A stretch of 51,396 bases of DNA from an uncultured Nostoc sp. (GTDB taxonomy: Bacteria; Cyanobacteriota; Cyanobacteriia; Cyanobacteriales; Nostocaceae), in NCBI RefSeq assembly GCF_937863485.1, contig NZ_CALMFY010000157.1, positions 1 through 51,396 of the forward strand, given 5' to 3'. The number at the start of each line of letters is the position of its first letter. Positions within the stretch are counted from its first letter, which is position 1. This document shows positions 31,951 to 42,299 of this stretch, piece after piece. Under the pieces are notes generated by a model, which saw only the letters and a list, made by a program, of their open reading frames with translations, did no database searches and was not told where the DNA came from. The position numbers were made by a program, and so were the translations under genes.

Positions 31951-34893
31951 ATGTCTGAAATCACTTCTGCAACTGCAACACGCCCCACGTTCATCCTTGT
32001 AGATGGGCACTCCCTGGCTTATCGTTCATACTTTGCTTTCGCCAAAGGGCGAGATGGAGGACTGCGGACTACAACGGGGATTCCTACCAGTATATGTTTT
32101 GGTTTTGTTAAGTGTCTGCTGGAGGTAATGGCAACACAACAGCCCCAAGCAATGGCGATCGCTTTTGATTTGGGCGAGGCAACTTTTCGCCACGAAGCCG
32201 ACGATACTTATAAAGCCGATCGTCCTGAAACGCCAGAAGACTTCATTCCCGACTTCGCAAACCTGCATGAGTTGCTCAATGGCTTCAATCTACCAATTTT
32301 CACTGCCCCTGGTTACGAGGCAGATGATGTTTTGGGAACCTTAGCACAGCGAGTAACTACTGCTGGGTATAGGGTGAAGATTCTCACTGGCGATCGCGAT
32401 TTATTTCAACTGATTGACTCTGACAAAGAAATCACTGTTCTGAATTTTAGTCCAGATGCCCTAAAGCGCTCTACAAATAGCATTACGGAATTTGAAGCAG
32501 AACAAGTCAAAGAGAAGATGGGCGTTTTACCTTCACAAATTGTGGATTTCAAAGCTCTTTGTGGTGATAAATCGGATAATATTCCTGGGGTCAAGGGAAT
32601 TGGAGAAAAGACAGCAGTGCAGCTGCTAAATACCTATGGTTCCCTTGAGCATATTTATGCTGCGTTAGATGAAATTAAAGGCGCAACTCAGAAAAAACTA
32701 GCAAGTGGTAAAGAAGATGCCGATAGGTCACAGTATTTGGCAACTATAGTTTTGGATGTTCCTATAGAAATTAATTTAGAAGATTGCAAATTAAACGGTT
32801 TTGAGACAAGCATCTTATCACCAATTTTAGAGAAATTAGAATTAAAGTCTTTTTTAGGTAAAATAAACGACCTCCAGCAACGTTTTGGTGGCCAAGTCGA
32901 AGACAAACAAGAAGCCAAAAAAGAGGTAATTAATTCCAACTTTGCTAACTCAGAATTCAGCGCTAATGAAGATAATGATTTGTGGTTTTTCAGTGCTAGT
33001 GATACAGCAGCACTTTCACAAGAATCTACTTCCCCAATTACACCACGCATCATCAACACTGAAGCCAAATTAACTGAGTTAGTGAAACTTTTGCAAAAAT
33101 TCACTACCCCCAAGACTCCCGTTGCTTGGGACACTGAAACCACTGATTTAGAACCAAGAGACGCTGAGTTAGTAGGAATTGGTTGCTGTTGGGGAACGAA
33201 ACCAGATGAGGTAGCGTATATTCCTCTGGGGCATAAAACTGGGGAAAATTTGAATAAAGATTTTGCGTTAGAAACACTACGCCCAATTCTCGAAAGTGTC
33301 GATTATCCCAAAGCTTTACAGAATGCCAAATTTGACCGCTTAGTTCTAAAGTGTCAAGGAATTAATTTGGCGGGAGTAGTGTTTGATCCGATGCTGGCAA
33401 GTTACATTCTAAATCCAGATTCGAGTCATAATTTGATGGATTTGGCGCAGCGATATTTGGGATTGATCGCAAAAAGTTACTTAGATTTAGTTCCTAAAGG
33501 CAAAACCATCGCTGATATAGATATTCCTGCCGTAGCAGATTACTGCGGTATGGATGCTTATTCTACCTTTGGTTTAGTGCCGAAATTACGTGAGGAACTG
33601 GATAAAATTCCAGCTTTATCTAAGCTCTTAGTGGAAGTGGAACAGCCACTAGAAGCAGTTTTAGCCCAAATGGAATACACAGGTGTCCGCATTAATTCAG
33701 CTTATTTACAAGAACTTTCGCAGCATTTAGAAACTGAGTTAGCCAGGTTAAAAGAGGAAGCAACTGAAAAAGCTGGGGAAAATTTTAACTTGGGTTCTCC
33801 TAAGCAATTGAGTCAAATCTTGTTTGAAAAGTTGGGGTTAAGCACTAAACATTCTCGTAAAATTCAAACAGGCTACTCTACAGATGCAGCAACATTGGAA
33901 AGACTCCAAGAAGATGATAAAACTGGTTTGGTTGAGGTGATAATTGAGTATCGCACCCTATCTAAATTAAAATCAACTTATGTTGATGCATTACCTGCAT
34001 TAGTGCGTCCAGATACCCAGCGGGTGCATACTGATTTTAATCAAGCTGCGACATCAACTGGTAGGTTATCTTCTTCTAATCCGAATTTGCAAAATATCCC
34101 GATTCGGACAGCTTTTAGTCGCCAAATTCGCAAGGCGTTTTTGCCAGAACCTGGTTGGTTAATGGTGGCTGCTGATTACTCACAAATTGAATTGCGTATT
34201 TTGGCTCATTTGAGTCAAGAGCCGATATTAGTGCAAGCATATCAGCAAAATGAAGATGTTCATACTGTTACGGCGCGGTTAGTCTTTGAAAAAGAAAATA
34301 TAACCTCAGAAGAACGAGGGATGGCAAAAACTATCAATTTTGGCGTGATTTATGGAATGGGTTCTCTAAGGTTTTCGCGCTCAACTGGGATAGATAAGAC
34401 TATTGCCAATGAGTTCATTAAGCGGTTTAATGAACGATATCCTAAAGTCTTTGCATATTTGGAGCGAGTCAAAAAAGAAGCGATATCTCTTGGTTATGTA
34501 GAAACTATTCTCGGTCGTCGTCGTTACTTTGATTTTACTAATAATAGTTTACGCAAATTAAAAGGCAGTAACCCAGAAGATATTGATCTGAGTAAATTAA
34601 AGAATTTAGGTGCTTACGATGCAGGTTTACTACGCTCGGCTGCTAATGCACCAATTCAAGGTTCAAACGCTGATATTATCAAAATTGCAATGGTAAGACT
34701 GCATGAGGTTTTGAAGAACTATCAGGCGCGTTTGTTGTTGCAAGTTCATGATGAATTAGTGTTTGAAATCCCCCCTCAGCAGTGGGAAGAATTACAACCA
34801 CAAATTAAGTCGGTAATGGAAAATGCAGTCCAGTTGAGTGTGCCGTTGCTGGTGGAGGCGCGTGTCGGTGAAAATTGGATGGAGACGAAGTAA
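31951..34893 (+). CDS. polA: DNA polymerase I
   Basis: 980 residues with all three domains. The 5'-3' exonuclease/flap domain (1-310) shows LVDGHSLAYRSYFAF, GYEADDVLGTLA, KILTGDRDLFQL and the HhH segment DNIPGVKGIGEKTA. The 3'-5' exonuclease domain (about 385-560) has the first motif intact, AWDTETTDLEP, so proofreading looks possible. The polymerase domain (650-980) has ATSTGRLSSSNPNLQNIP, ADYSQIELRILAHLS, AKTINFGVIYGMG and LLQVHDELVFE. It fills gaps in repair and replaces Okazaki primers. About 190 bp of spacer separate it from the divergent HAD gene. Confidence 0.97.
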   Translation: MSEITSATATRPTFILVDGHSLAYRSYFAFAKGRDGGLRTTTGIPTSICFGFVKCLLEVMATQQPQAMAIAFDLGEATFRHEADDTYKADRPETPEDFIPDFANLHELLNGFNLPIFTAPGYEADDVLGTLAQRVTTAGYRVKILTGDRDLFQLIDSDKEITVLNFSPDALKRSTNSITEFEAEQVKEKMGVLPSQIVDFKALCGDKSDNIPGVKGIGEKTAVQLLNTYGSLEHIYAALDEIKGATQKKLASGKEDADRSQYLATIVLDVPIEINLEDCKLNGFETSILSPILEKLELKSFLGKINDLQQRFGGQVEDKQEAKKEVINSNFANSEFSANEDNDLWFFSASDTAALSQESTSPITPRIINTEAKLTELVKLLQKFTTPKTPVAWDTETTDLEPRDAELVGIGCCWGTKPDEVAYIPLGHKTGENLNKDFALETLRPILESVDYPKALQNAKFDRLVLKCQGINLAGVVFDPMLASYILNPDSSHNLMDLAQRYLGLIAKSYLDLVPKGKTIADIDIPAVADYCGMDAYSTFGLVPKLREELDKIPALSKLLVEVEQPLEAVLAQMEYTGVRINSAYLQELSQHLETELARLKEEATEKAGENFNLGSPKQLSQILFEKLGLSTKHSRKIQTGYSTDAATLERLQEDDKTGLVEVIIEYRTLSKLKSTYVDALPALVRPDTQRVHTDFNQAATSTGRLSSSNPNLQNIPIRTAFSRQIRKAFLPEPGWLMVAADYSQIELRILAHLSQEPILVQAYQQNEDVHTVTARLVFEKENITSEERGMAKTINFGVIYGMGSLRFSRSTGIDKTIANEFIKRFNERYPKVFAYLERVKKEAISLGYVETILGRRRYFDFTNNSLRKLKGSNPEDIDLSKLKNLGAYDAGLLRSAANAPIQGSNADIIKIAMVRLHEVLKNYQARLLLQVHDELVFEIPPQQWEELQPQIKSVMENAVQLSVPLLVEARVGENWMETK

Positions 34894-35195
34894 GTTGAAC
34901 TGGGGACTGGGGATTCGGACAATTACGTTGGTATAAAAGTACTTTTGTCTTATAGCAATTCGCTATGAAGATGCACTTAATTTTATTAAACGAACCGCCA
35001 TCTCTGCGAGAGGCTTTCGCCAACGCGCAGCGTCTCCTTGGCGCAGCCTCTGGTAGAGAAGAGTTGGAAGAAGAAATCATTAAGTGCAAGTTTGTGGAAA
35101 ATTGATATTAGTAAATACATCAAGTTGACAAAGTAATCAAGAGTCAAAAGTATTGACTCTTGACTCTTGATGATGAAGCAGGCAATAGTTAAGAG
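34894..35195. repeat. Spacer with repeat element and hairpin
   Basis: 302 bp between convergent polA and psb27. At 34999-35062 lie modules CTCTGCGAGAGGC, GCGCAGCGTCTCC and GCGCAGCCTCTGGTAGAG, related to the insert in the DALR gene. A 94-codon frame on the minus strand (34805-35089) runs through them and is not a gene. Confidence 0.55.
35138..35162. terminator. Hairpin between polA and psb27
   Basis: CAAGAGTCAA pairs perfectly with TTGACTCTTG around a 5-nt loop. It is positioned to serve both convergent genes. It is built of the same heptamer-type repeats as the hairpin after the mutase gene. Confidence 0.5.
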
Positions 35196-35594
35196 TTAAG
35201 CGCCACGCTGAAGCGCTGCTTCAACTTGCTTTAACTCCTTCTCTAAACGATTTTTGAGTTTTTCGGGTACAGAACGATTTGGGTAAGAACTGTAATGTCC
35301 AGCTAGGGAGTTGAGGGCTGTTCGCATGGTTGTAAAGGAGCTAAGACCAGAAACAGAGTTAACCCGCTGATAGCGAGCTGAAAAGTCATTAATTTTTTGA
35401 CGCGCTTCTGCTTGAACTGCTGCTTTGTCTGGTGAATCTTGTGATATATCCAGAGCTTGTCTCATAACATTGACCACAGCTAAGGTGTCTTGGCGATAAT
35501 CCCCACTCAAACTATCTGGACTGCCAGAACAGCCCATTAAGCCGATAGCTACAACCAAAACCAGCGCAAGCAAACGCGACCAATAGCGCTTCAT
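35196..35594 (-). CDS. psb27: Photosystem II assembly lipoprotein Psb27
   Basis: About 132 residues from ATG 35594; upstream in-frame starts would spoil the signal peptide. MKRYWSRLLALVLVVAIGLMGC is a lipoprotein signal with the lipidated Cys at 22. The mature part is the four-helix Psb27 fold: DYRQDTLAVVNVMRQALDI, EARQKINDFSARYQR, SSFTTMRTALNSLAGHYSSYP and a C-terminal LEKELKQVEAALQRG. Psb27 binds the lumenal side of CP43 during assembly and repair of photosystem II, before the manganese cluster is mature. Confidence 0.93.
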   Translation of the reverse strand: MKRYWSRLLALVLVVAIGLMGCSGSPDSLSGDYRQDTLAVVNVMRQALDISQDSPDKAAVQAEARQKINDFSARYQRVNSVSGLSSFTTMRTALNSLAGHYSSYPNRSVPEKLKNRLEKELKQVEAALQRGA

Positions 35595-35772
35595 ATGCAT
35601 TAAGTAAAAGAATATGTAAATCAACGTCCATCCTATCTTGGATTGGTAACTTGGGGATCAATTTATTGCTGAGTCAGGAGTGAGGAGTGAGGAGTTAGAA
35701 AACTCCATTTATCCACCTCAGAACTCTGTTCATCTAATTTAGATACTCGTCCACGAGTCTTTGACTTGACTC

Positions 35773-36915
35773 CTAACTCCTAACTTTTTGATAAAGAGTA
35801 TCCCGTTGTTGGTAAGGTCTTCCTAAAGAAGCGATCGCAGCTTGTAAGGTTTCCACTTCCATACATGTACCACCCAAAGCACCTGCCATTGTGGTAATAT
35901 GCTCCTCCATTAATGTGCCGCCGATATCGTTGCAACCCCAAACTAAGGCTTCGGTTGCACCACTAAGCCCCAGTTTTACCCAACTCTGCTGATGGTTGGG
36001 AATCCAATTACCCAAGTAAATCCGCGCCACAGCCCCCAGTAGGAGTGCATCGGTTAAAACTGGTTGATCGCGTCCGACACGGCGACGTAAGGGTTTGGGC
36101 GCTTCTTGTCCAACGAACGGTAATAAAATAAACTCTGTGATGCTTGCTGGATATCCCTGATTGATGGAGGTTTTTTGGAGCGATCGCAATTTTTCTAAAT
36201 GCCCGATTTGCTGTTCGTGGGTTTCAATATGCCCAGATAACATCGTGCTAGTAGTATGCAAGCCTAATTTGTGAGCTGTGCTGACAATTTCTAGCCAAGT
36301 GGCTGTGTCAATCTTCTCTGGACAGAGTATCCGCCTTACCTTATCGTCCAACACTTCTGCTGCTGTTCCCGGCATTGAGCCAACACCAGCATCGCGCAAA
36401 GCAATAATCACATCAGCATACTCAAGTCCGTCAAGTCTGGCGATAAATTCCACTTCCTGGGGAGAGAAAGCGTGGAGATGTATCTGAGGAAATTCTTGTT
36501 TAATGGTTTCTACTACCTTGAGATAATAGGACAAAGATTTACCATTTATCTGCGCTTCTGGATTTAATCCCCCCTGCATACAGATTTCCGTCGCACCCCG
36601 CCGCACCGCATCTGTCGCCTTTTCCAAAATTTGTGCCGAATCTAACCAGTAAGCACCGACATCACCATCATCTTGACGGAAAGCACAAAAACTACAGTGC
36701 TGCTCACAAATATTAGTAAAGTTGATATTACGATTAATTACGTATGTAACTGTATCGCCTGCTTGAGTGTGGCGGAGTGTGTCAGATGTAGCACGAATTG
36801 CGGCGATCGCTTCTGGCTCACTTTGTTCTAACAATACCACTCCCTCTTCGAGAGATAAATCGTACCCCATCAAGGCACGTTCAAGAATTTTTTCAACTGC
36901 AATTTTTGTCAGCAT
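35773..36915 (-). CDS. cofH: FO synthase subunit 2 (CofH), radical SAM
   Basis: 380 residues. The radical SAM cluster is C70, C74, C77 in [13 protein letters not shown]. Further family marks are [67 protein letters not shown] and [14 protein letters not shown]. CofH joins tyrosine-derived material to the diaminouracil precursor, giving 7,8-didemethyl-8-hydroxy-5-deazariboflavin after CofG acts. In cyanobacteria the deazaflavin serves as antenna of photolyase. No cofG is in the window. Confidence 0.93.
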   Translation of the reverse strand: MLTKIAVEKILERALMGYDLSLEEGVVLLEQSEPEAIAAIRATSDTLRHTQAGDTVTYVINRNINFTNICEQHCSFCAFRQDDGDVGAYWLDSAQILEKATDAVRRGATEICMQGGLNPEAQINGKSLSYYLKVVETIKQEFPQIHLHAFSPQEVEFIARLDGLEYADVIIALRDAGVGSMPGTAAEVLDDKVRRILCPEKIDTATWLEIVSTAHKLGLHTTSTMLSGHIETHEQQIGHLEKLRSLQKTSINQGYPASITEFILLPFVGQEAPKPLRRRVGRDQPVLTDALLLGAVARIYLGNWIPNHQQSWVKLGLSGATEALVWGCNDIGGTLMEEHITTMAGALGGTCMEVETLQAAIASLGRPYQQRDTLYQKVRS

Positions 36916-37338
36916 TACTTTCTTAATTTCTCAGTAAATATTAATTTTCTGATCTTGCAAATAATAAAATTCTACTTAATAAATACACTAAGTATTGGAA
37001 AATTACAATTTTATACTACTGATTGAAGTACGAGGTGTTGGATTATCCAAGACAATTGAAGCCAAAACTTTGAATTCTGCGAGAGTTTTGTTGGCCTTGT
37101 ATGCGAACCTTGGGAGCAATACTCGCGGTCTATCGATATTGTTTCAGGAATTTTTCAACAAAACTCAGGAGGACTCGAAATCGTTTTGCTAGCTGACGCT
37201 CTCGTTATTTTACCTCAAAGTATGTATCGATGATTTTCTGACTTAAGTCAAGCTAATATGCCTTCATTTGTATTTGACTAAAATGCATAACCTATCTCTC
37301 GAATGTACCTTAAAAGACCGGGAAACGCTATATGAAAT
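36916..37338. other. Spacer, no convincing gene
   Basis: 423 bp, AT-rich. A 65-codon frame (36995-37192, TTG start) begins MENYNFILLIEVRGVG; no ribosome binding site and no family recognised, so I leave it uncalled. The cofH promoter should lie near 36920-36990. Confidence 0.4.
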
Positions 37339-38940
37339 TTAGCTGCTTTTTTGTTCTAGCCGCCACAGCCTACTATACTGCAAAACATCGACCAGTTTGT
37401 ATTTCTTCTCAAGCTCAGAGCGAAATATTTTAGAAGGATTATACAAAAACAGATTGCTGAAACTATCAGGAATATTTGGTATACTTGGTTCAATTACCAA
37501 TTGCATCTGCACTTTTTCATCTAGCAGATGAATGAGAGACATTAGCTCACCAATATTTAGAGAATAATTACTACTAATTAATAGTGGGTGATTAGCTTGA
37601 TTGATGATCCGAGCTATTTGAGGGTTGGCATGGCTACCTTTATTCCACCATGTCTCGGCTTGAGAACTGATGGTACAGGATACAACTCCAGTGGAAATTA
37701 TTACTACCATTACTAATTGCCAAAATTTGCGGGTTATTAACTTAGAAGAAATAATTTGAGTCGCCAGCAAGTAAGCAACAGCTAGCTGAATGCCTAGATA
37801 ACACGGAATGACATATCTAGGTCGCAGACTGAGCTTACCTCCAATAATCAAATCAGGCAATATGAGAGCTAAAGCAGGTACTCCACTTAAGAGAAAAACA
37901 AATAACCAAACTCGTTTTCCTGCATGACTATAAATAAATAAGAAGGAATATACTACCAAGATTAGTATTAAGGGAATTAAAAATCGACCCCAGCGTAAAA
38001 CTGGCAAATTCAAATCTGGAAAATATATTTCATAACGCCAAAAATCACCAAATAAATAGCTAATATTTTTAATCCAATCAGAAACCAAAACTGACAGAGA
38101 TTGTCTGGTTTGAGCGCTGGTTGTTGTACGATCAATTTCAGACAAGCTATTAATAACAGTTAAAATCCAAGGAACAAAAGCTAAAAAGCCGACGCTAGTT
38201 GCTATTAGATAAGCTTTAACGCTTTTAGTGAATCGAAAGCGTTCAATGGCAAATACATAAATACCGTGGGCGATCGCCAGCAACCCAGAAAACAAAAAGG
38301 TGTACAATCCTAGTGCCACTGTTACTGCATAAATCCCCCAAAGCTGCTTGCTACCTAGCCTTATTGCTCGCAGCAGTACAGCACTCCCGAGCAAAGTAGT
38401 CACCATCCACAAACCGAACTCCCTTCCCTCTTGGGCGTACAGCACATGGAAGGGCGAGACTGTTAGAAGAGCTACGCTTATCCATGCCGTTATGGGTGAC
38501 TGAAATAATTCTAAGCACAGCCAATAAATGCAAGGAAAGGCTAGCAGGCTAATTATGGCTGACAAGCTTCTCGTAGTCGCTACTGAATTGCCAAAAAATT
38601 GCATCCATAATCTAAGCATCACGTAATAAAGTGGAGGATGTTGAGCATCCTCCACCGCCAAAGAGTTGATTGTATTGATTAAACCTTTATCAGAATTAGG
38701 CTGTTGATATTTTTGTATATCTCTAACAGCAAACACGCGCCCATTAAACACTTGTTGAACAAATTCTGTCTTAGTGTAACCAGAGATTCGTAATGAGGTA
38801 TAAGCTTCATCATGCCAGTAGACTTTTCGATCCAGATAAGCAAAGCGAAAAAATATCCCTAAGATTAACAAAATAATGATTAAAAATCGTAGCCAAATAG
38901 GAGGAAAATATTTTGCAAATACTGATTGTCTGTTTATCAT
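37339..38940 (-). CDS. GT-C (family 39-like) membrane glycosyltransferase
   Basis: 533 residues with about 11-12 membrane helices. After the first helix comes LDRKVYWHDEAYTSLRISGY; the acidic D44-E45 pair is the GT-C catalytic motif in the first extracytoplasmic loop. AEDAQHPPLYYVMLRLWM-like sequence (VEDAQHPPLYY) is the second hallmark of the PMT/ArnT superfamily. Such enzymes transfer a sugar from a polyprenyl carrier outside the membrane. The acceptor is unknown. The gene is isolated, with no other envelope genes next to it. Confidence 0.85.
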   Translation of the reverse strand: MINRQSVFAKYFPPIWLRFLIIILLILGIFFRFAYLDRKVYWHDEAYTSLRISGYTKTEFVQQVFNGRVFAVRDIQKYQQPNSDKGLINTINSLAVEDAQHPPLYYVMLRLWMQFFGNSVATTRSLSAIISLLAFPCIYWLCLELFQSPITAWISVALLTVSPFHVLYAQEGREFGLWMVTTLLGSAVLLRAIRLGSKQLWGIYAVTVALGLYTFLFSGLLAIAHGIYVFAIERFRFTKSVKAYLIATSVGFLAFVPWILTVINSLSEIDRTTTSAQTRQSLSVLVSDWIKNISYLFGDFWRYEIYFPDLNLPVLRWGRFLIPLILILVVYSFLFIYSHAGKRVWLFVFLLSGVPALALILPDLIIGGKLSLRPRYVIPCYLGIQLAVAYLLATQIISSKLITRKFWQLVMVVIISTGVVSCTISSQAETWWNKGSHANPQIARIINQANHPLLISSNYSLNIGELMSLIHLLDEKVQMQLVIEPSIPNIPDSFSNLFLYNPSKIFRSELEKKYKLVDVLQYSRLWRLEQKSS

Positions 38941-39149
38941 AAATATCGAATTATAACGTTGATTACAGGTTCATAAGGTACAGTAGCAGCAGTTTGTACA
39001 GTTTTTTAGACGTTTAGGATTAATAAAGTCAAGAGCCGTTGCAAGCTGCTTCAGAACAAGTTAAGGAAATTTATCTTTTAAGGTAGGAAGGAGAAGCAAA
39101 GGAAAAAAAAGCTTAACCCAAGCCTATTGGTTTACATAAACTACTATCT

Positions 39150-39174
39150 AAAAAAATACTGTGGTTTTACCACA
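39150..39174 (-). terminator. Terminator of the broken gene 39204-39682
   Basis: On the minus strand TGTGGT-AAA-ACCACA is followed by GTATTTTTTT. Good orientation and T-tract, 30 bp past the last stop codon. Confidence 0.7.
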
Positions 39175-39203
39175 ACTATTTTGACCTATTAAATAAGTGG
39201 GCG

Positions 39204-39682
39204 TCAATGGTTAGATCCTGGTAAAGGAGTTGTTTCCACCTCAATTTTGTGGGGTGAACCATCAAAAAATTGTTCAAGCCATGTTAACTTAACTTGTTGG
39301 TCGGGAATACCTTTGTAGTCAAACACTGTTAAATTATCTTCTGTGGCGATCGCTTTCACCTGCAACACTACATCTCTAATAGGTTGTCCAATTGTGGCAT
39401 CTTCCACCTGTAACGCTAAATTCGCACGTTTTCCGAAATTTCCAATCCCTAAGATTTTTGAGATGATGGTGCCGCAGCTGTGCCCATCCTAGACATCGCT
39501 TCGGTACTATTTGAGTAGTGTTCACTGTCATGACCTTCTGCAACTTCTGCACTAATGTTAATAACTAATAGGGTTACTTTAGCCAATACTGTCAATCCAC
39601 TTAATAAAAGGCGCACTGAATGTGGTGCAATTTCTCCTTGTTGTAGTTCTTGTTGTCCACCAATAACCCAACCACCCAACAC
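39204..39682 (-). pseudogene. Frameshifted gene for a small membrane-linked protein
   Basis: Two overlapping-in-sense frames look like one gene split near 39450-39490. The upstream part (from 39682) has membrane-like LGGWVIGGQQ and SVRLLLSGLTVLAKVTLLVI, then EGHDSEHYSN, and stops after AAPSSQKS. The downstream part, in another frame, reads through ILGIGNFGKRANLALQVEDA to DVVLQVKAIATED, FDYKGIPDQQVKLTWLEQFF and ends PLPGSNH at 39204. Neither half has a strong start codon. A good terminator follows. The downstream half has the beta-rich look of a periplasmic metal-handling domain, but I cannot name the family. It lies divergent from the multicopper oxidase. Confidence 0.55.
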
Positions 39683-39961
39683 TCCAAGTGATAATAAAAT
39701 AGCTGTTATAATAACAAGATATTTATATTGATTGGATTTTCCTGAACATTCAAATTTAAGGTTTCTCCAAATACTCCGAAAGCAATAAGCATATCAGAAA
39801 TAGGCATAAAATAATTAGTTTTCTCTGAATATGATTTATACATAAATTCACGTATAAATACCGTTAAAATTCAGAAACTTTTGCTAGAGTCTTCCGAGAC
39901 TGATTCTCGCTTGTTCTGGATTTAACAACTTAATTAGCAGTTTTGATGTAATATATAGTTA
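39683..39961. other. Upstream region of the iron locus
   Basis: AT-rich spacer between the broken gene and the oxidase. The frame of the broken gene remains open to about 39780 without a good ATG. No other gene is seen; the Fur-like site lies at its right end. Confidence 0.4.
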
Positions 39962-39980
39962 TTGAGAATAATTATTCATT
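39962..39980. promoter_or_regulatory. Fur-box-like palindrome before the multicopper oxidase
   Basis: TTGAGAATAATTATTCATT has a perfect 12-bp palindromic core (GAATAATTATTC) and resembles the classic 19-bp Fur box made of GATAAT-type hexamers. It sits 64 bp upstream of the oxidase start, where a repressor would block the promoter. Iron regulation of the locus is an inference. Confidence 0.6.
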
Positions 39981-40043
39981 CCTCTATTTAGCAATTGCAA
40001 ATCTTTTACAATTCTTTTTTGGTGCTAACCGTAACTAAATGTC

Positions 40044-41069
40044 ATGCCCAACAACTTCGCTCTAGGTAACGAAAAACCGTGGAGCCGCCGTGAATTCTTG
40101 AAGCTAGGACTAGCAGGTGCTGGAGTGATTGGTGCAGCTGGACTTTGGCAGATGCTAAATCTACAAAATAAGTCAATCGTCAAAGTGCCACCACTGGATA
40201 TGGAAGCACCAGACGACGGTACTAACCCGATGAAGATGTTAAGGGATTTTGATTATGGGACGGTAAAGCAAGAAAATGGGCGGACTATCCGAGAATTTCA
40301 GTTAACTGCCGATACTTCCATAATAAAACTCAATAGTGCTGTATCTTACAACATCTGGGATTTAAACGGTCGCATACCAGGGCCAACGCTACGGGCAAAA
40401 CAGGGCGATCGCGTGCGAGTGCTTTTTCTCAACAAAGCAGGACATTCTCACTCTTTACATTTTCATGGCGTTCATCCGGCGGAAATGGATGGGGTTCGCC
40501 CAATCAGCAACGGCAAAGCCACAATTTATGAATTTGATGCTGAACCCTATGGAGTACACTTGTACCACTGCCATATTGAACCAGTTACCCGTCACATCGC
40601 CAAGGGACTGTATGGGATGTTTATCATCGATCCACCTACGCCCCGTCCCCCGGCTGATGAGATTGTACTAGTCATGGCTGGGTATGACGTGAATGATGAT
40701 GGCCATAATGATTATTATGCTTTCAACGGTTCGCCCCATCATTACATGCATCATCCCATTCCTATTTACCAAGATCAGTTGATTCGGCTATATATTCTCA
40801 ACATCATTGAATACGATCCGGTAGTGACGTTTCACCTCCATGCCAACTTCTTTGATGTCTATCGCTATGGCATGAGTATGACTCCTAGCGAGAAAGCTGA
40901 TGTGATTACGATGGGTATGGCCGAAAGGCACATTTTGGAATTTGCTTTTCGCTACCCAGGTAAGTATATGTTCCATCCCCATCAGGATGCGATCGCCGAA
41001 AACGGTTGCATGGGTCAATTTGAAGTAGTTGCTCAAAGCAAATCTCAAAAGACTGTTAACAATTCATGA
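40044..41069 (+). CDS. Two-domain multicopper oxidase, TAT-exported
   Basis: 341 residues. The signal SRREFLKLGLAGAG is a twin-arginine leader. Copper ligands in domain 1 are H139 and H141 (SLHFHG), H175-C176-H177 (LYHCHI), H184 and M192 (HIAKGLYGM), which gives a type 1 site as in nitrite-reductase-like two-domain oxidases. In domain 2, FHLHANFF and MFHPHQD supply further histidines. It would oxidise a substrate in the periplasm with oxygen. Genes for an iron-binding lipoprotein, a ferritin-like protein and the FTR1 permease follow on the same strand, so ferroxidase is the likely job (inference). Confidence 0.85.
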   Translation: MPNNFALGNEKPWSRREFLKLGLAGAGVIGAAGLWQMLNLQNKSIVKVPPLDMEAPDDGTNPMKMLRDFDYGTVKQENGRTIREFQLTADTSIIKLNSAVSYNIWDLNGRIPGPTLRAKQGDRVRVLFLNKAGHSHSLHFHGVHPAEMDGVRPISNGKATIYEFDAEPYGVHLYHCHIEPVTRHIAKGLYGMFIIDPPTPRPPADEIVLVMAGYDVNDDGHNDYYAFNGSPHHYMHHPIPIYQDQLIRLYILNIIEYDPVVTFHLHANFFDVYRYGMSMTPSEKADVITMGMAERHILEFAFRYPGKYMFHPHQDAIAENGCMGQFEVVAQSKSQKTVNNS

Positions 41070-41267
41070 CAAAATAATTAGTAATTTTTATTCAAGCTAA
41101 GTACAAGGTACACAATTGGTAATTAATAAAATTTTAAATCAAATAGTTGATAAAAAATATCATTATATGCGAAAGTAAAATCTATGACGATTTCTTAAAC
41201 AAACTATGTTTGAGTAATAGTTTGAAGCATTTGAACCAATACCTTTTAAATTGTGCCAGGATCAGAA

Positions 41268-42299
41268 ATGAAAAAATTTCGCTATATCTGTTTAACAGTG
41301 GCAGCTGCGGCAATAGTTACCTTAAGTTCCTGTAGCAGTACACCAACCGCAGAAAATCCATCAGCGCCAGTTATTAGTCCTCAAGCTACAGAGGCAGTAA
41401 GTGAAAACAGTCATAGTGGTCACGGTAGCAAAGAAAAAATTAACATTAACAGTGCAATATTGTCAGAATTGGATAAGTTTGAAGCCAAGTTAGGTGTCCC
41501 GGCTTTATCCAACAAAATTCAGGCAGGTCGTCCCTATGGCAGCCCAGAAGATTTAGTTAGTAAAAAAGTAATTACTCAAGAGCAGTTCGACCAAATTAAA
41601 GACCAGGTTGGTGTTCAAGAAGTGGTACTCACAGGTGAGGCAAAAGATGTTGACTATATGTCTAAATTAGGCTTAATGAAAGGGCATCTTTTGGTAGCAC
41701 AAGAACTGCTGGATCAGAATCAGCCGAAACAAGCAGAACCTCATATAGGACATCCAGTTGAAGAGATTTACGTTGACGTAGAAGAACAATTGAATGAGCG
41801 CAAAGTTAAAGAATTTAAGACAACTTTGGTGAGTTTGCAAGATTTAGTGAAATCTAATTCAAAAGATAGTAAAGTTAAAACTAATTTTGCTTCTTCGATG
41901 CAATCAGTTGACGGAGCGATCGCAGCTTTGCCAGCAGATCAACGCTCCAAACCAGGATTTGTGCTACAGATAATTAACGAATTGCTAGATTCAGCTAACT
42001 CCGAATATGGCGCTGCGATCGCAGATGGTAAAATAACCGCGCCAATTGAGTATCAAGACTCTCGTGGTTTTGTCGTTTACGCCAATGATTTATACAAAGG
42101 AATTTCTAGTCAAGTAGCTCAAGCCGATCCCGAAGCACACAAAGCGATCGACAGTAGTTTCGCTGAACTAATAAAAGTTTGGCCCGCCGCCATCCCACCA
42201 GCAAAAGCAGTCAAAACTCCTAATGATGTTACCAAGCTAGTGAAAACCATTGAGGAAAACTCTCAAAAAGTGGTTGACAAATCTAATACCAAAGCATAG
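41268..42299 (+). CDS. EfeO-like lipoprotein with helix-hairpin-helix segment
   Basis: About 343 residues from ATG 41268, with AGGA 10 nt upstream; a GTG at 41253 would break the signal. MKKFRYICLTVAAAAIVTLSSC is a lipoprotein signal (Cys at 22). A His-rich stretch (HSGHGS) is followed by INSAILSELDKFEAKLGVPA and YGSPEDLVSKKVITQEQFDQI, a ComEA-type helix-hairpin-helix. From about 130 a helical domain with LGLMKGHLLVAQELLDQ and AEPHIGHPVEEIYVDVEEQL resembles the EfeO/imelysin M75-like fold. It probably carries iron from the oxidase to the FTR1 permease (inference). Confidence 0.7.
   Translation: MKKFRYICLTVAAAAIVTLSSCSSTPTAENPSAPVISPQATEAVSENSHSGHGSKEKININSAILSELDKFEAKLGVPALSNKIQAGRPYGSPEDLVSKKVITQEQFDQIKDQVGVQEVVLTGEAKDVDYMSKLGLMKGHLLVAQELLDQNQPKQAEPHIGHPVEEIYVDVEEQLNERKVKEFKTTLVSLQDLVKSNSKDSKVKTNFASSMQSVDGAIAALPADQRSKPGFVLQIINELLDSANSEYGAAIADGKITAPIEYQDSRGFVVYANDLYKGISSQVAQADPEAHKAIDSSFAELIKVWPAAIPPAKAVKTPNDVTKLVKTIEENSQKVVDKSNTKA

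Noticed and set aside
34805..35089. 94-codon frame antisense to the polA end
   Set aside because: Runs through a dispersed repeat and overlaps polA; shadow frame.
36995..37192. 65-codon frame after the cofH start
   Set aside because: TTG start, no ribosome binding site, no recognisable domain.
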